A stretch of DNA of 8,876 bases, taken from positions 1 through 8,876 of the forward strand of contig CALBEV010000059.1 of assembly GCA_937891045.1 (NCBI GenBank), in the 5' to 3' direction. Within the stretch, counting starts at the first letter, position 1, and each line of letters starts with the position of its first letter. The position numbers were made by a program, and so were the translations under genes. The notes beneath the pieces are model-generated. The model saw nothing but the letters and a program-made list of their open reading frames with translations, was not told the DNA's origin and did no database searches. Source of the DNA: an uncultured Burkholderiales bacterium (GTDB taxonomy: Bacteria; Pseudomonadota; Gammaproteobacteria; Burkholderiales; Burkholderiaceae). Below are positions 1-6,352 of this stretch, piece after piece.

Positions 1-1
1 T

Positions 2-2764
2 GCGGTGAGAAAAAAAATTGGGGACATGCGCCATACCCTGCCGCAAGGGGTGCAAGGGCCTTTTTTCAATGACGATTTTGGTGACGTGTATGGCGTGATT
101 TATGCGCTGCAAGCCGACGGATTTTCGCCCGCGGAATTGCATGACATTGCAGACGATGTCAGGCAGCAATTGCTACGCGTGAAAGACGTCTCCAAAGTCG
201 AACTGTTTGGCGTTCAGGACGAAAAAATATTCATCGAGATTCCGCAAAAAAGGCTGGCCCAACTCGGCCTGGATCTGAATGCTGTATTGGCCCAACTGGG
301 ACAGCAAAATGCCGTGGAAAGTGCGGGTAACTTGCAAACCCCGCAAGATGTGGTGCAAATTCGCGTGGCCGGTCAATTCGAAGCGGTGGCGCAGTTAAGT
401 GCTATGCCTATTCGAGGCGTCTCGGGCCAGCAACTGCGTTTGGGCGATATTGCAACCATCTCGCGCGGATATGCCGACCCGCCGAATGTCAAGGTGCGGT
501 TTCAAGGCCAGCAAGTCGTCGCACTGGGTGTATCCATGACCAAGGGCGGTGACATCATCCGCTTGGGCAAATCCTTGGAAGTGGTTGTTGATAAATTGCA
601 AGCCAGTTTGCCGGCAGGCGTGAAACTCAGCAATGTGCAAAACCAACCCATAGCGGTGTCGCGTTCGGTCGGTGAATTCATAAGTGTATTGATAGAAGCG
701 GTGGTGATCGTATTGTTGGTGAGTTTTGTCTCACTCGGGTGGCACAAAGGTGGGCGCTTTGGGTGGTATGTCGATATGCGGCCAGGTTTGGTGGTTGGCA
801 TCACCATACCGCTGGTACTGGCGATGACTTTTTTGGCCATGTACTACTGGGACATCGGCTTGCACAAAATTTCTTTGGGCTCGCTCATTATTTCGCTGGG
901 CTTGCTGGTGGACGACGCCATCATCGCGGTGGAGATGATGGTGCGCAAAATGGAAGAAGGTTTTGACAAAGTCAGGGCGGCCACATTTGCCTATGAAGTG
1001 ACCGCTATGCCCATGTTGACAGGCACATTGATCACCGCGGCAGGTTTTTTACCCATTGGTTTGGCCAAGTCGGTCACGGGGGAATACACCTTTGCGATTT
1101 TCGCGGTCACAGTGATTGCTTTGTTGCTGAGTTGGTGGGTGTCGGTGTTTTTCGTGCCCTTGTTGGGTATCTGGTTGTTGCAAGTCAAGCCGCAACATGC
1201 AGCAAACCATCCGCAAGAACTGTTTGACTCGGTTTTCTACAACGCGTTTCGTGCCACTGTCAATTGGTGTGTGGAACACCGTTGGATCACCATCGGCGCC
1301 ACCTTGCTGACTTTTGCCCTGGGCATCGCCGGTATGGGCAAAGTTCAGCAACAGTTTTTCCCGGATTCAAGCCGCCCTGAAATCATGGTGGATGTCTGGT
1401 TCCCGGAAGGTACTTCTTTGCAAGCCAATGAAGCACTTGTGAAACAAATCGAAAAAAGAATGATGTCCCTGAATGGTGTGGACTCAGTGAGTACTTGGGT
1501 GGGTTCAGGCGTGCCACGTTTTTACTTGCCCTTGGACCAGATTTTCCCGCAGACCAATGTGTCCCAGTTCATCGTGTTGCCGATGGACTTGGACACCCGG
1601 GAATCGTTGCGAGTGGCATTGCCCGCCTTGATGGCAACTGAGTTTCCTGAGGTGCGTGCACGCGTGAAATTGTTGCCCAACGGTCCGCCAGTGCCTTTCC
1701 CTGTTCAATTTCGTGTTTCTGGCCCGGACCCGTTGGTGCTGAGGCAACGCGCCGATGAAGTCAAAGCAGTGATGCGCGAAAACAGCAACACCCGTGACGT
1801 CAATGACAACTGGAACGAGTCGGTCAAAGTGATGCGCTTTGAAGTCGACCAAGACAAGGCGCGTGCACTGGGCGTGACCAGTCAGTCCATTGCGCAAACA
1901 TTGCGTGTCTTATTGAGCGGCAACCCCGTGGGTCAGTTCCGTGAGGGTGACAAATTGATTGACATGGTGTTGCGCCAACCGGCCAGCGAACGCCAAACCA
2001 TGACCGATTTAGGCAACGCATATCTGCCCACCAGTTCCGGCAAAGCCATTCCTTTGTTACAAATTGCCAAGCCTGTTTTTGATTGGGAGCCTGGTGTGAT
2101 GTGGCGGGAAAACCGCGACTACGCCATCACCGCCCAGTGCGACATTGCGGAGGGCTTGCAAGGCGCGACAGTCACCCAGCAGCTACTGCCATCGCTCAAA
2201 GCGCTGGAGGCCAAATGGGTCGAACAAGGTTTGTCTGCCTACACCATCAGCGTTGCGGGTGCCGTGGAAGAAAGCGCCAAAGGATCGTCCTCGATTGCTG
2301 CAGGCTTGCCGTTGATGTTGTTCGTCACATTCACCTTGTTGATGATTCAGTTGCAAAGCTTCAGCCGCGCCATGCTGGTGTTTTTGACCGGTCCTATGGG
2401 TATTGCTGGCGTCGCCATGTCATTGCTGCTGCTAGACAGACCGTTTGGTTTTGTGGCGTTACTGGGTGTGATTGCTTTGATGGGCATGATTCAGCGCAAT
2501 TCGGTCATATTGATTGACCAGATTGAGCAAGACCGCGCCAAAGGCATACCCGCCTGGGATGCCATCGTCGAATCAGCGGTGCGGCGTTTGCGTCCGATTG
2601 TCTTGACCGCCGCCGCCGCCGTGCTCGCCATGATCCCCTTGTCGCGCAGCGTGTTTTGGGGCCCGATGGCCGTGGCCATCATGGGCGGCTTGGTGGTGGC
2701 CACGGTGTTGACTTTGCTGGCGCTGCCCGCCATGTATGCCGCATGGTTCAGGGTTAAGCGTTGA
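2..2764 (+). CDS. RND-family multidrug/solute efflux pump, inner-membrane permease subunit (5' partial)
   Basis: This is a proton-driven AcrB-like exporter of the hydrophobe/amphiphile efflux class. Such pumps work with a periplasmic adaptor and an outer-membrane channel, neither of which is in the window. The reading frame is open to the left edge, so the GTG at 5 is not the real start. Aligning the Asp-Asp pair with AcrB D407/D408 suggests that about 100 N-terminal residues are missing; 919 residues are seen from the GTG. In visible numbering there is periplasmic porter sequence first, then TM2 to TM6 at about 223-392, with the proton-relay motif GLLVDDA (Asp303, Asp304) in TM4. TM7 lies near 427-443, followed by a second large periplasmic region and TM8 to TM12 from about 763 to the end. 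The TM10 relay lysine of AcrB (K940) is replaced by arginine in MIQRNSV (Arg831). The conserved RLRP and the following threonine of TM11 are present. There is no frameshift. The substrate cannot be inferred, so no symbol is given. Confidence 0.93.
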   Translation, partial: AVRKKIGDMRHTLPQGVQGPFFNDDFGDVYGVIYALQADGFSPAELHDIADDVRQQLLRVKDVSKVELFGVQDEKIFIEIPQKRLAQLGLDLNAVLAQLGQQNAVESAGNLQTPQDVVQIRVAGQFEAVAQLSAMPIRGVSGQQLRLGDIATISRGYADPPNVKVRFQGQQVVALGVSMTKGGDIIRLGKSLEVVVDKLQASLPAGVKLSNVQNQPIAVSRSVGEFISVLIEAVVIVLLVSFVSLGWHKGGRFGWYVDMRPGLVVGITIPLVLAMTFLAMYYWDIGLHKISLGSLIISLGLLVDDAIIAVEMMVRKMEEGFDKVRAATFAYEVTAMPMLTGTLITAAGFLPIGLAKSVTGEYTFAIFAVTVIALLLSWWVSVFFVPLLGIWLLQVKPQHAANHPQELFDSVFYNAFRATVNWCVEHRWITIGATLLTFALGIAGMGKVQQQFFPDSSRPEIMVDVWFPEGTSLQANEALVKQIEKRMMSLNGVDSVSTWVGSGVPRFYLPLDQIFPQTNVSQFIVLPMDLDTRESLRVALPALMATEFPEVRARVKLLPNGPPVPFPVQFRVSGPDPLVLRQRADEVKAVMRENSNTRDVNDNWNESVKVMRFEVDQDKARALGVTSQSIAQTLRVLLSGNPVGQFREGDKLIDMVLRQPASERQTMTDLGNAYLPTSSGKAIPLLQIAKPVFDWEPGVMWRENRDYAITAQCDIAEGLQGATVTQQLLPSLKALEAKWVEQGLSAYTISVAGAVEESAKGSSSIAAGLPLMLFVTFTLLMIQLQSFSRAMLVFLTGPMGIAGVAMSLLLLDRPFGFVALLGVIALMGMIQRNSVILIDQIEQDRAKGIPAWDAIVESAVRRLRPIVLTAAAAVLAMIPLSRSVFWGPMAVAIMGGLVVATVLTLLALPAMYAAWFRVKR

Positions 2765-2790
2765 GGGCCAAATCGGCAGGGGAAGCCGGT

Positions 2791-2796
2791 TAGAAT
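2791..2796 (+). promoter_or_regulatory. Candidate -10 box (TAGAAT) upstream of the terminator and tRNA-Leu
   Basis: TAGAAT matches the sigma-70 -10 consensus at five of six positions and lies in the gap after the efflux gene. The hexamer 16 to 18 bases upstream is a poor -35 (CCAAAT at a 17-nt spacing). Transcription would start near 2803 and run into the hairpin at 2819-2844 before reaching tRNA-Leu. It is the best -10-like site seen in this gap, but the weak -35 keeps confidence low. Confidence 0.25.
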
Positions 2797-2818
2797 TTCG
2801 TTTTGACCGATTTTGAAC

Positions 2819-2856
2819 GGGCGGTCTGTTCAGGCAGACCGCCCTTTGCTTTTATT
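2819..2856 (+). terminator. Rho-independent terminator after the efflux pump gene
   Basis: There is a perfect 10-bp stem: GGGCGGTCTG at 2819-2828 pairs with CAGACCGCCC at 2835-2844 around a 6-nt loop. A T-rich tail follows (TTTGCTTTTATT, 2845-2856). The reverse-strand tail is not T-rich, so it should act in the + direction only. It ends the efflux gene transcript 55 nt after the stop codon. Only 19 nt separate the stem from the 5' end of tRNA-Leu, so it may also affect that gene. Confidence 0.85.
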
Positions 2857-2863
2857 GTGGCCC

Positions 2864-2950
2864 GCGCGGGTGGCGAAATTGGTAGACGCACCAGGTTTAG
2901 GTCCTGACGCCAGAAATGGTGTGGGGGTTCGAGTCCCCCCCCGCGCACCA
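2864..2950 (+). tRNA. tRNA-Leu, anticodon UAG
   Basis: This is a complete 87-nt class II tRNA with an encoded CCA end. The acceptor stem GCGCGGG (2864-2870) pairs perfectly with CCCGCGC (2940-2946), followed by discriminator A and CCA (2948-2950). The D arm has the AAATTGGTAGA loop. The anticodon loop TTTAGGT (2896-2902) carries anticodon TAG at 2898-2900, which reads CUA and probably other CUN leucine codons. A long variable arm (CGCCA, GAAA, TGGTG) marks the leucine type. The T arm is GGGGG, TTCGAGT, CCCCC. The first anticodon-stem pair (27-43) is a C-A mismatch. No terminator follows, and tig starts 47 nt downstream. Confidence 0.97.
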
Positions 2951-2985
2951 AAGCGTTCACTTTCTGACGCGTGTCGATTCATTTT

Positions 2986-2990
2986 GGAGA
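2986..2990 (+). promoter_or_regulatory. Shine-Dalgarno site of tig
   Basis: GGAGA lies 7 nt before the ATG at 2998. It decides the start of tig: an in-frame GTG at 2971 would add nine residues, lies upstream of this site and has no ribosome-binding sequence of its own. Confidence 0.8.
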
Positions 2991-2997
2991 AGCCCTC

Positions 2998-4308
2998 ATG
3001 GCCGTTACTGTTGAAACACTAGAAAAATTAGAGCGCAAAATCACCTTGACTTTGCCGACTTCCGTCATTCAAAACGAGGTCAATACCCGCCTCAAACGTC
3101 TTGCCCGTCAAGTCAAGGTTGATGGCTTTCGCCCCGGCAAAGTTCCCATGAATATCGTTGCACAGCGCTATGGCTATTCGGTGCATTACGAGGTCATGAA
3201 CGACAAAGTCGGTGAAGCTTTCAGCGTGGCCGCCAACGAAGCCAAATTGCGTGTCGCCGGACAACCGCGCATCAGCGAAAAAGACCAGCCCTCAGAGACT
3301 GAAATGGCCTTTGATGCCATCTTCGAGGTCTACCCCGAAGTGGTGATCAAAGATTTGGGTCAAGCCGAGGTGGAAACTTTACAGACCCATGTCACCGATG
3401 AAGCGATTGACAAAACGGTTGAAATTTTGCGCAAACAAAAGCGTACTTTTGCACAACGTGCCTTAGATGCTGCCGTCGCCAAAGACGACCGCGTGACCGT
3501 GGACTTTGTCGGCAAAATTGACGGCGAGCCGTTTGATGGCGGTCGCGCTGAAGACTTCCAATTTGTGGTGGGCGAAGGCCAGATGCTCAAGGAGTTTGAA
3601 GAAGCAGTGGTCGGCATGAAAATCGGTGAAAGCAAAACCTTCCCGCTCAGCTTCCCCGAGGATTACCAAGGCCGTGAAGTTGCCGGAAAGACCGCCGATT
3701 TCATGGTGACATTGAAAAAATTGGAAGCCACACATCTGCCCGAAGTCACCAATGAGTTGGCCAAGTCGCTGGGCGTGGCAGATGCCACCGTCGACGCTTT
3801 GCGTGCCGATATTCGCAAAAACCTCGAGCGAGAAGTCAAATACCGCTTGCTCGGTCGCAACAAGCAAGCGGCGCTGGATGCTTTGGTTTCGCATGCTGAA
3901 CTCGACCTGCCCAATTCCATCGTGCAGTCTGAGCTCGACCGCATGGCCCAAGGTGCCCGCGAAGAACTCAAACAACGCGGCATCAAAGATGCCGACAAAG
4001 CCCCTATCCCCGATGAAGTTTTCCGCCCGCAGGCCGAGCGTCGTGTGCGCATGGGCTTGGTGGTTTCTGAAGTCGTGCGCATGCACAACCTGCAAGCCAC
4101 GCCAGACCAAATCAAGGCACATGTGGAAGAACTCGCCGCCAGTTATGAAAAACCCGCTGAAGTCATTCGCTGGTACTACAGCGACAACCGCCGCATGGCT
4201 GAGGTCGAAGCCATTGTGATTGAGAACAATGTCACCAGCTATGTCTTGTCCTTGGTCAAGCCCAAGGTCAAAGAAGTAAGTTTTGACGAATTGATGAGCC
4301 AGGCCTGA
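2998..4308 (+). CDS. tig: Trigger factor, ribosome-associated chaperone and prolyl isomerase
   Basis: Trigger factor binds next to the ribosome exit tunnel and shields emerging chains; it also catalyses cis-trans isomerisation of Xaa-Pro bonds. The product is 436 residues, close to the usual length of about 430. The ribosome-binding domain covers about residues 1-112, with the signature GFRPGKVP at 43-50 (GFRKGKVP in E. coli). The FKBP-type isomerase domain spans about 163-243, with the conserved stretches [15 protein letters not shown] and TADFMVTL. The remainder is the helical, SurA-like substrate-binding domain. The ATG at 2998 is chosen because GGAGA sits 7 nt upstream and the protein then begins [14 protein letters not shown], as I recall for Burkholderiales homologues. 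clpP follows after 20 nt, so the two genes are probably co-transcribed. No promoter of its own is evident in the 47 nt after tRNA-Leu. Confidence 0.98.
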   Translation: MAVTVETLEKLERKITLTLPTSVIQNEVNTRLKRLARQVKVDGFRPGKVPMNIVAQRYGYSVHYEVMNDKVGEAFSVAANEAKLRVAGQPRISEKDQPSETEMAFDAIFEVYPEVVIKDLGQAEVETLQTHVTDEAIDKTVEILRKQKRTFAQRALDAAVAKDDRVTVDFVGKIDGEPFDGGRAEDFQFVVGEGQMLKEFEEAVVGMKIGESKTFPLSFPEDYQGREVAGKTADFMVTLKKLEATHLPEVTNELAKSLGVADATVDALRADIRKNLEREVKYRLLGRNKQAALDALVSHAELDLPNSIVQSELDRMAQGAREELKQRGIKDADKAPIPDEVFRPQAERRVRMGLVVSEVVRMHNLQATPDQIKAHVEELAASYEKPAEVIRWYYSDNRRMAEVEAIVIENNVTSYVLSLVKPKVKEVSFDELMSQA

Positions 4309-4318
4309 AGCCTGAACC

Positions 4319-4323
4319 GGAGA
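4319..4323 (+). promoter_or_regulatory. Shine-Dalgarno site of clpP
   Basis: GGAGA lies 5 nt before the clpP ATG, inside the 20-nt gap after the tig stop codon. It supports the ATG at 4329 and independent initiation on a shared tig-clpP transcript. Confidence 0.75.
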
Positions 4324-4328
4324 CATTC

Positions 4329-4937
4329 ATGAGCGCATTAGATATCCAATCCTTGGGCATGGTCCCCGTGGTGATCGAGCAAAGCGGCCGGGGAGAGCGC
4401 GCCTATGACATTTACTCCCGCTTATTGCGAGAGCGCGTCATTTTCTTGGTCGGTCCCGTCAACGACCACACGGCCAATTTGGTGGTGGCCCAGTTGCTAT
4501 TTCTCGAGAGCGAAAACCCAGACAAGGACATTTCCCTCTACATCAATTCTCCTGGCGGTTCGGTCAGCGCTGGCATGGCTATTTTTGACACGATGAACTT
4601 CATCAAACCGCAAGTCTCCACGCTGTGCACCGGCATGGCCGCCAGCATGGGTGCTTTTTTGCTCGCAGCTGGCGCCAAAGGCAAACGCTTTAGCTTGCCC
4701 AATTCCAAGGTCATGATCCACCAGCCTTTGGGCGGCACACAAGGCCAAGCCACTGAAATTGAAATAGCAGCGCGTGAAATCATCAAAACACGCGAACGCC
4801 TGAACCAGATGCTGTCAGAGGCCACGGGTCAACCGTTGTCGCGTATCGAGCAAGACACCGAGCGCGACTATTACTTGACAGCCGAAGAAGCCAAAGCTTA
4901 TGGATTGGTAGATGACGTGATTGCCAAACGCCCTTGA
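4329..4937 (+). CDS. clpP: ClpP, serine peptidase subunit of the Clp protease
   Basis: ClpP forms the tetradecameric peptidase barrel of the cytoplasmic Clp proteases and degrades chains fed in by ClpX or another AAA+ partner. The product is 202 residues (207 in E. coli). The catalytic triad is intact: Ser106 in GMAAS, His131 in MIHQPLGG and Asp180 in TERDYY. These are Ser97, His122 and Asp171 in mature E. coli numbering. That numbering implies a short propeptide cleaved after about residue 9, before GMVPVVIEQ. The oxyanion-loop motif INSPGGSV is at 72-79. The gene lies 20 nt after tig and 95 nt before clpX, its unfoldase partner, which is the standard arrangement. I see no terminator between clpP and clpX, so co-transcription is likely. 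Confidence 0.98.
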   Translation: MSALDIQSLGMVPVVIEQSGRGERAYDIYSRLLRERVIFLVGPVNDHTANLVVAQLLFLESENPDKDISLYINSPGGSVSAGMAIFDTMNFIKPQVSTLCTGMAASMGAFLLAAGAKGKRFSLPNSKVMIHQPLGGTQGQATEIEIAAREIIKTRERLNQMLSEATGQPLSRIEQDTERDYYLTAEEAKAYGLVDDVIAKRP

Positions 4938-5032
4938 GCCAGCGTTTCACTTCTAAACCCACCTCTGAGCGCTCGGGCCTAGCCTCTTCAGATTTGAGTA
5001 TCATTCGACCATCCTCAACCGGTACCTACTGA

Positions 5033-6295
5033 ATGGCCGATAAAAAAGCATCCTCTGGCGAAAAGACGCTGTACTGCTCTTTTTGCGGTAAGAGCCAACA
5101 CGAAGTCAAAAAACTGATTGCCGGCCCCTCGGTTTTCATTTGCGATGAATGCATTGATTTGTGCAATGACATCATTCGAGACGAACTGCCTGCCAGCACA
5201 GTGCGCGAAGGCAAGGGCGATTTGCCCACCCCCATCGAAATCAAAACCAATCTTGACAACTACGTCATCGGCCAAGAGCCTGCCAAGCGTGCTTTGTCTG
5301 TGGCGGTGTACAACCACTACAAGCGTTTGCAGCACAAGCTCGATTCCAAAAAAGATGATGTCGAACTCTCCAAAAGCAATATTTTGCTTATCGGCCCCAC
5401 CGGTTCAGGCAAAACATTGCTCGCGCAAACGCTCGCTCGTATGCTCAACGTGCCGTTTGTCATGGCCGACGCCACCACCTTGACCGAAGCCGGTTATGTG
5501 GGCGAAGATGTGGAAAACATCATCCAAAAGTTGCTGCAAAACTGCAATTACGATGTGGAACGTGCGCAGCGCGGTATTGTTTATATCGACGAGATTGACA
5601 AAATTTCCCGCAAGTCTGACAACCCTTCCATCACCCGCGATGTGTCGGGCGAAGGCGTGCAACAAGCCTTGCTCAAACTGATTGAAGGCACCATGGCCAG
5701 CGTGCCGCCGCAAGGCGGGCGCAAGCACCCTAACCAAGACTTTTTGCAAGTGGACACCACCAATATTTTGTTCATTTGCGGAGGTGCGTTTGCCGGTCTG
5801 GAAAAAGTCATCGAAAACCGCACGGAGCGTTCCGGCATCGGTTTCAGCGCCGTGGTTAAAACCAAAAAAGAGCGCAGCCTGACCGAAATGTTCGGCCAGG
5901 TCGAGCCTGAAGATTTGATCAAGTTCGGTTTGATCCCCGAGTTGGTCGGTCGCCTCCCCGTGGTCACCACGCTCAGCGAATTGACCGAAGACGCGCTGGT
6001 ACAAATTCTGACCGAGCCGAAAAATGCCTTGGTCAAGCAATACGGCAAGTTATTCGCCATGGAAGGCGTGGAGCTGGAAATTCGCCCGTCTGCTTTGAAA
6101 GCCATCGCCAAAAAAGCGCTGGATCGCAAAACAGGTGCACGCGGATTGCGTTCCATCATTGAACAATCGCTGATTGACACCATGTTTGAGTTGCCCAACA
6201 GCAGCAATGTGGAAAAAGTGGTGGTGGAAGAGTCCACTGTTGAAGAAAACAAACCCCCCTTGTTGGTGTACCGCGAGGCCGCCAAAAAGGCCTGA
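5033..6295 (+). CDS. clpX: ClpX, ATP-dependent unfoldase of the ClpXP protease
   Basis: ClpX is a hexameric AAA+ unfoldase that recognises degrons such as ssrA-type C termini, unfolds the protein and passes it to ClpP. The product is 420 residues. The N-terminal zinc-binding domain has Cys15, Cys18, Cys37 and Cys40. The Walker A motif GPTGSGKT is at 121-128 and Walker B YIDEID is at 184-189. The pore loops GYVGED (154-159) and RKH (230-232) are both intact. The ClpP-docking loop IGF is at 269-271, the arginine finger is Arg307 in VGRLP, and sensor 2 is Arg370 in GARGLR. The start is supported by the N-terminal match to the family, not by a ribosome-binding site: the bases before the ATG (GGTACCTACTGA) hold no good Shine-Dalgarno sequence. 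A terminator follows 13 nt after the stop. Confidence 0.98.
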   Translation: MADKKASSGEKTLYCSFCGKSQHEVKKLIAGPSVFICDECIDLCNDIIRDELPASTVREGKGDLPTPIEIKTNLDNYVIGQEPAKRALSVAVYNHYKRLQHKLDSKKDDVELSKSNILLIGPTGSGKTLLAQTLARMLNVPFVMADATTLTEAGYVGEDVENIIQKLLQNCNYDVERAQRGIVYIDEIDKISRKSDNPSITRDVSGEGVQQALLKLIEGTMASVPPQGGRKHPNQDFLQVDTTNILFICGGAFAGLEKVIENRTERSGIGFSAVVKTKKERSLTEMFGQVEPEDLIKFGLIPELVGRLPVVTTLSELTEDALVQILTEPKNALVKQYGKLFAMEGVELEIRPSALKAIAKKALDRKTGARGLRSIIEQSLIDTMFELPNSSNVEKVVVEESTVEENKPPLLVYREAAKKA

Positions 6296-6308
6296 TTCCC
6301 TCCCCAAC

Positions 6309-6336
6309 GGGCTGGTTCATTGCCAGCCCTTTTTTT
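6309..6336 (+). terminator. Rho-independent terminator between clpX and lon
   Basis: The GC-rich stem GGGCTGG (6309-6315) pairs with CCAGCCC (6323-6329) around a 7-nt loop and is followed directly by seven T residues (6330-6336). It would end the tig-clpP-clpX transcript. It stands only 16 nt before the lon start codon, so any lon transcript begun upstream must pass through it. The opposite strand has no T tract. Confidence 0.85.
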
Positions 6337-6340
6337 GATT

Positions 6341-6345
6341 GGAAG
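6341..6345 (+). promoter_or_regulatory. Shine-Dalgarno site of lon
   Basis: GGAAG lies 7 nt before the ATG at 6353 and fixes the lon start. An in-frame TTG at 6320 lies within the loop of the terminator hairpin and is not credible. Confidence 0.7.
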
Positions 6346-6352
6346 TTTGACC

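Noticed and set aside
2861..2870. Palindrome CCCGCGCGGG at the tRNA-Leu 5' end
   Set aside because: It follows from the GC-rich acceptor strand GCGCGGG preceded by CCC, so no separate function is needed.
2813..3022. Short + strand open frame of 69 codons over tRNA-Leu
   Set aside because: It is a translation of the tRNA gene itself (the ARVAKLVDAPGLG type of spurious protein known from mis-annotated tRNA-Leu genes) and has no ribosome-binding site.
3463..4326. Minus-strand open frame of 287 codons antisense to tig
   Set aside because: It is a shadow of trigger factor codons with His- and Phe-rich composition and no family resemblance.
4933..4964. CTTGAG and CCCACCT in the clpP-clpX gap as a heat-shock promoter
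   Set aside because: The spacing of about 19 nt is too long and the -10 match is poor. The first element overlaps the clpP stop.
6174..6203. Perfect TTGACA -35 hexamer inside clpX as a lon promoter
   Set aside because: No acceptable -10 lies 16-18 nt downstream (AACAGC at 17), and the hexamer is part of conserved Ile-Asp-Thr codons.
6239..6263. Possible heat-shock promoter for lon (GTTGAAG followed by a C-rich run)
   Set aside because: The gap between the two elements is about 8-10 nt, shorter than the 13-15 nt usual for sigma-32, and the sequence is explained by clpX codons.
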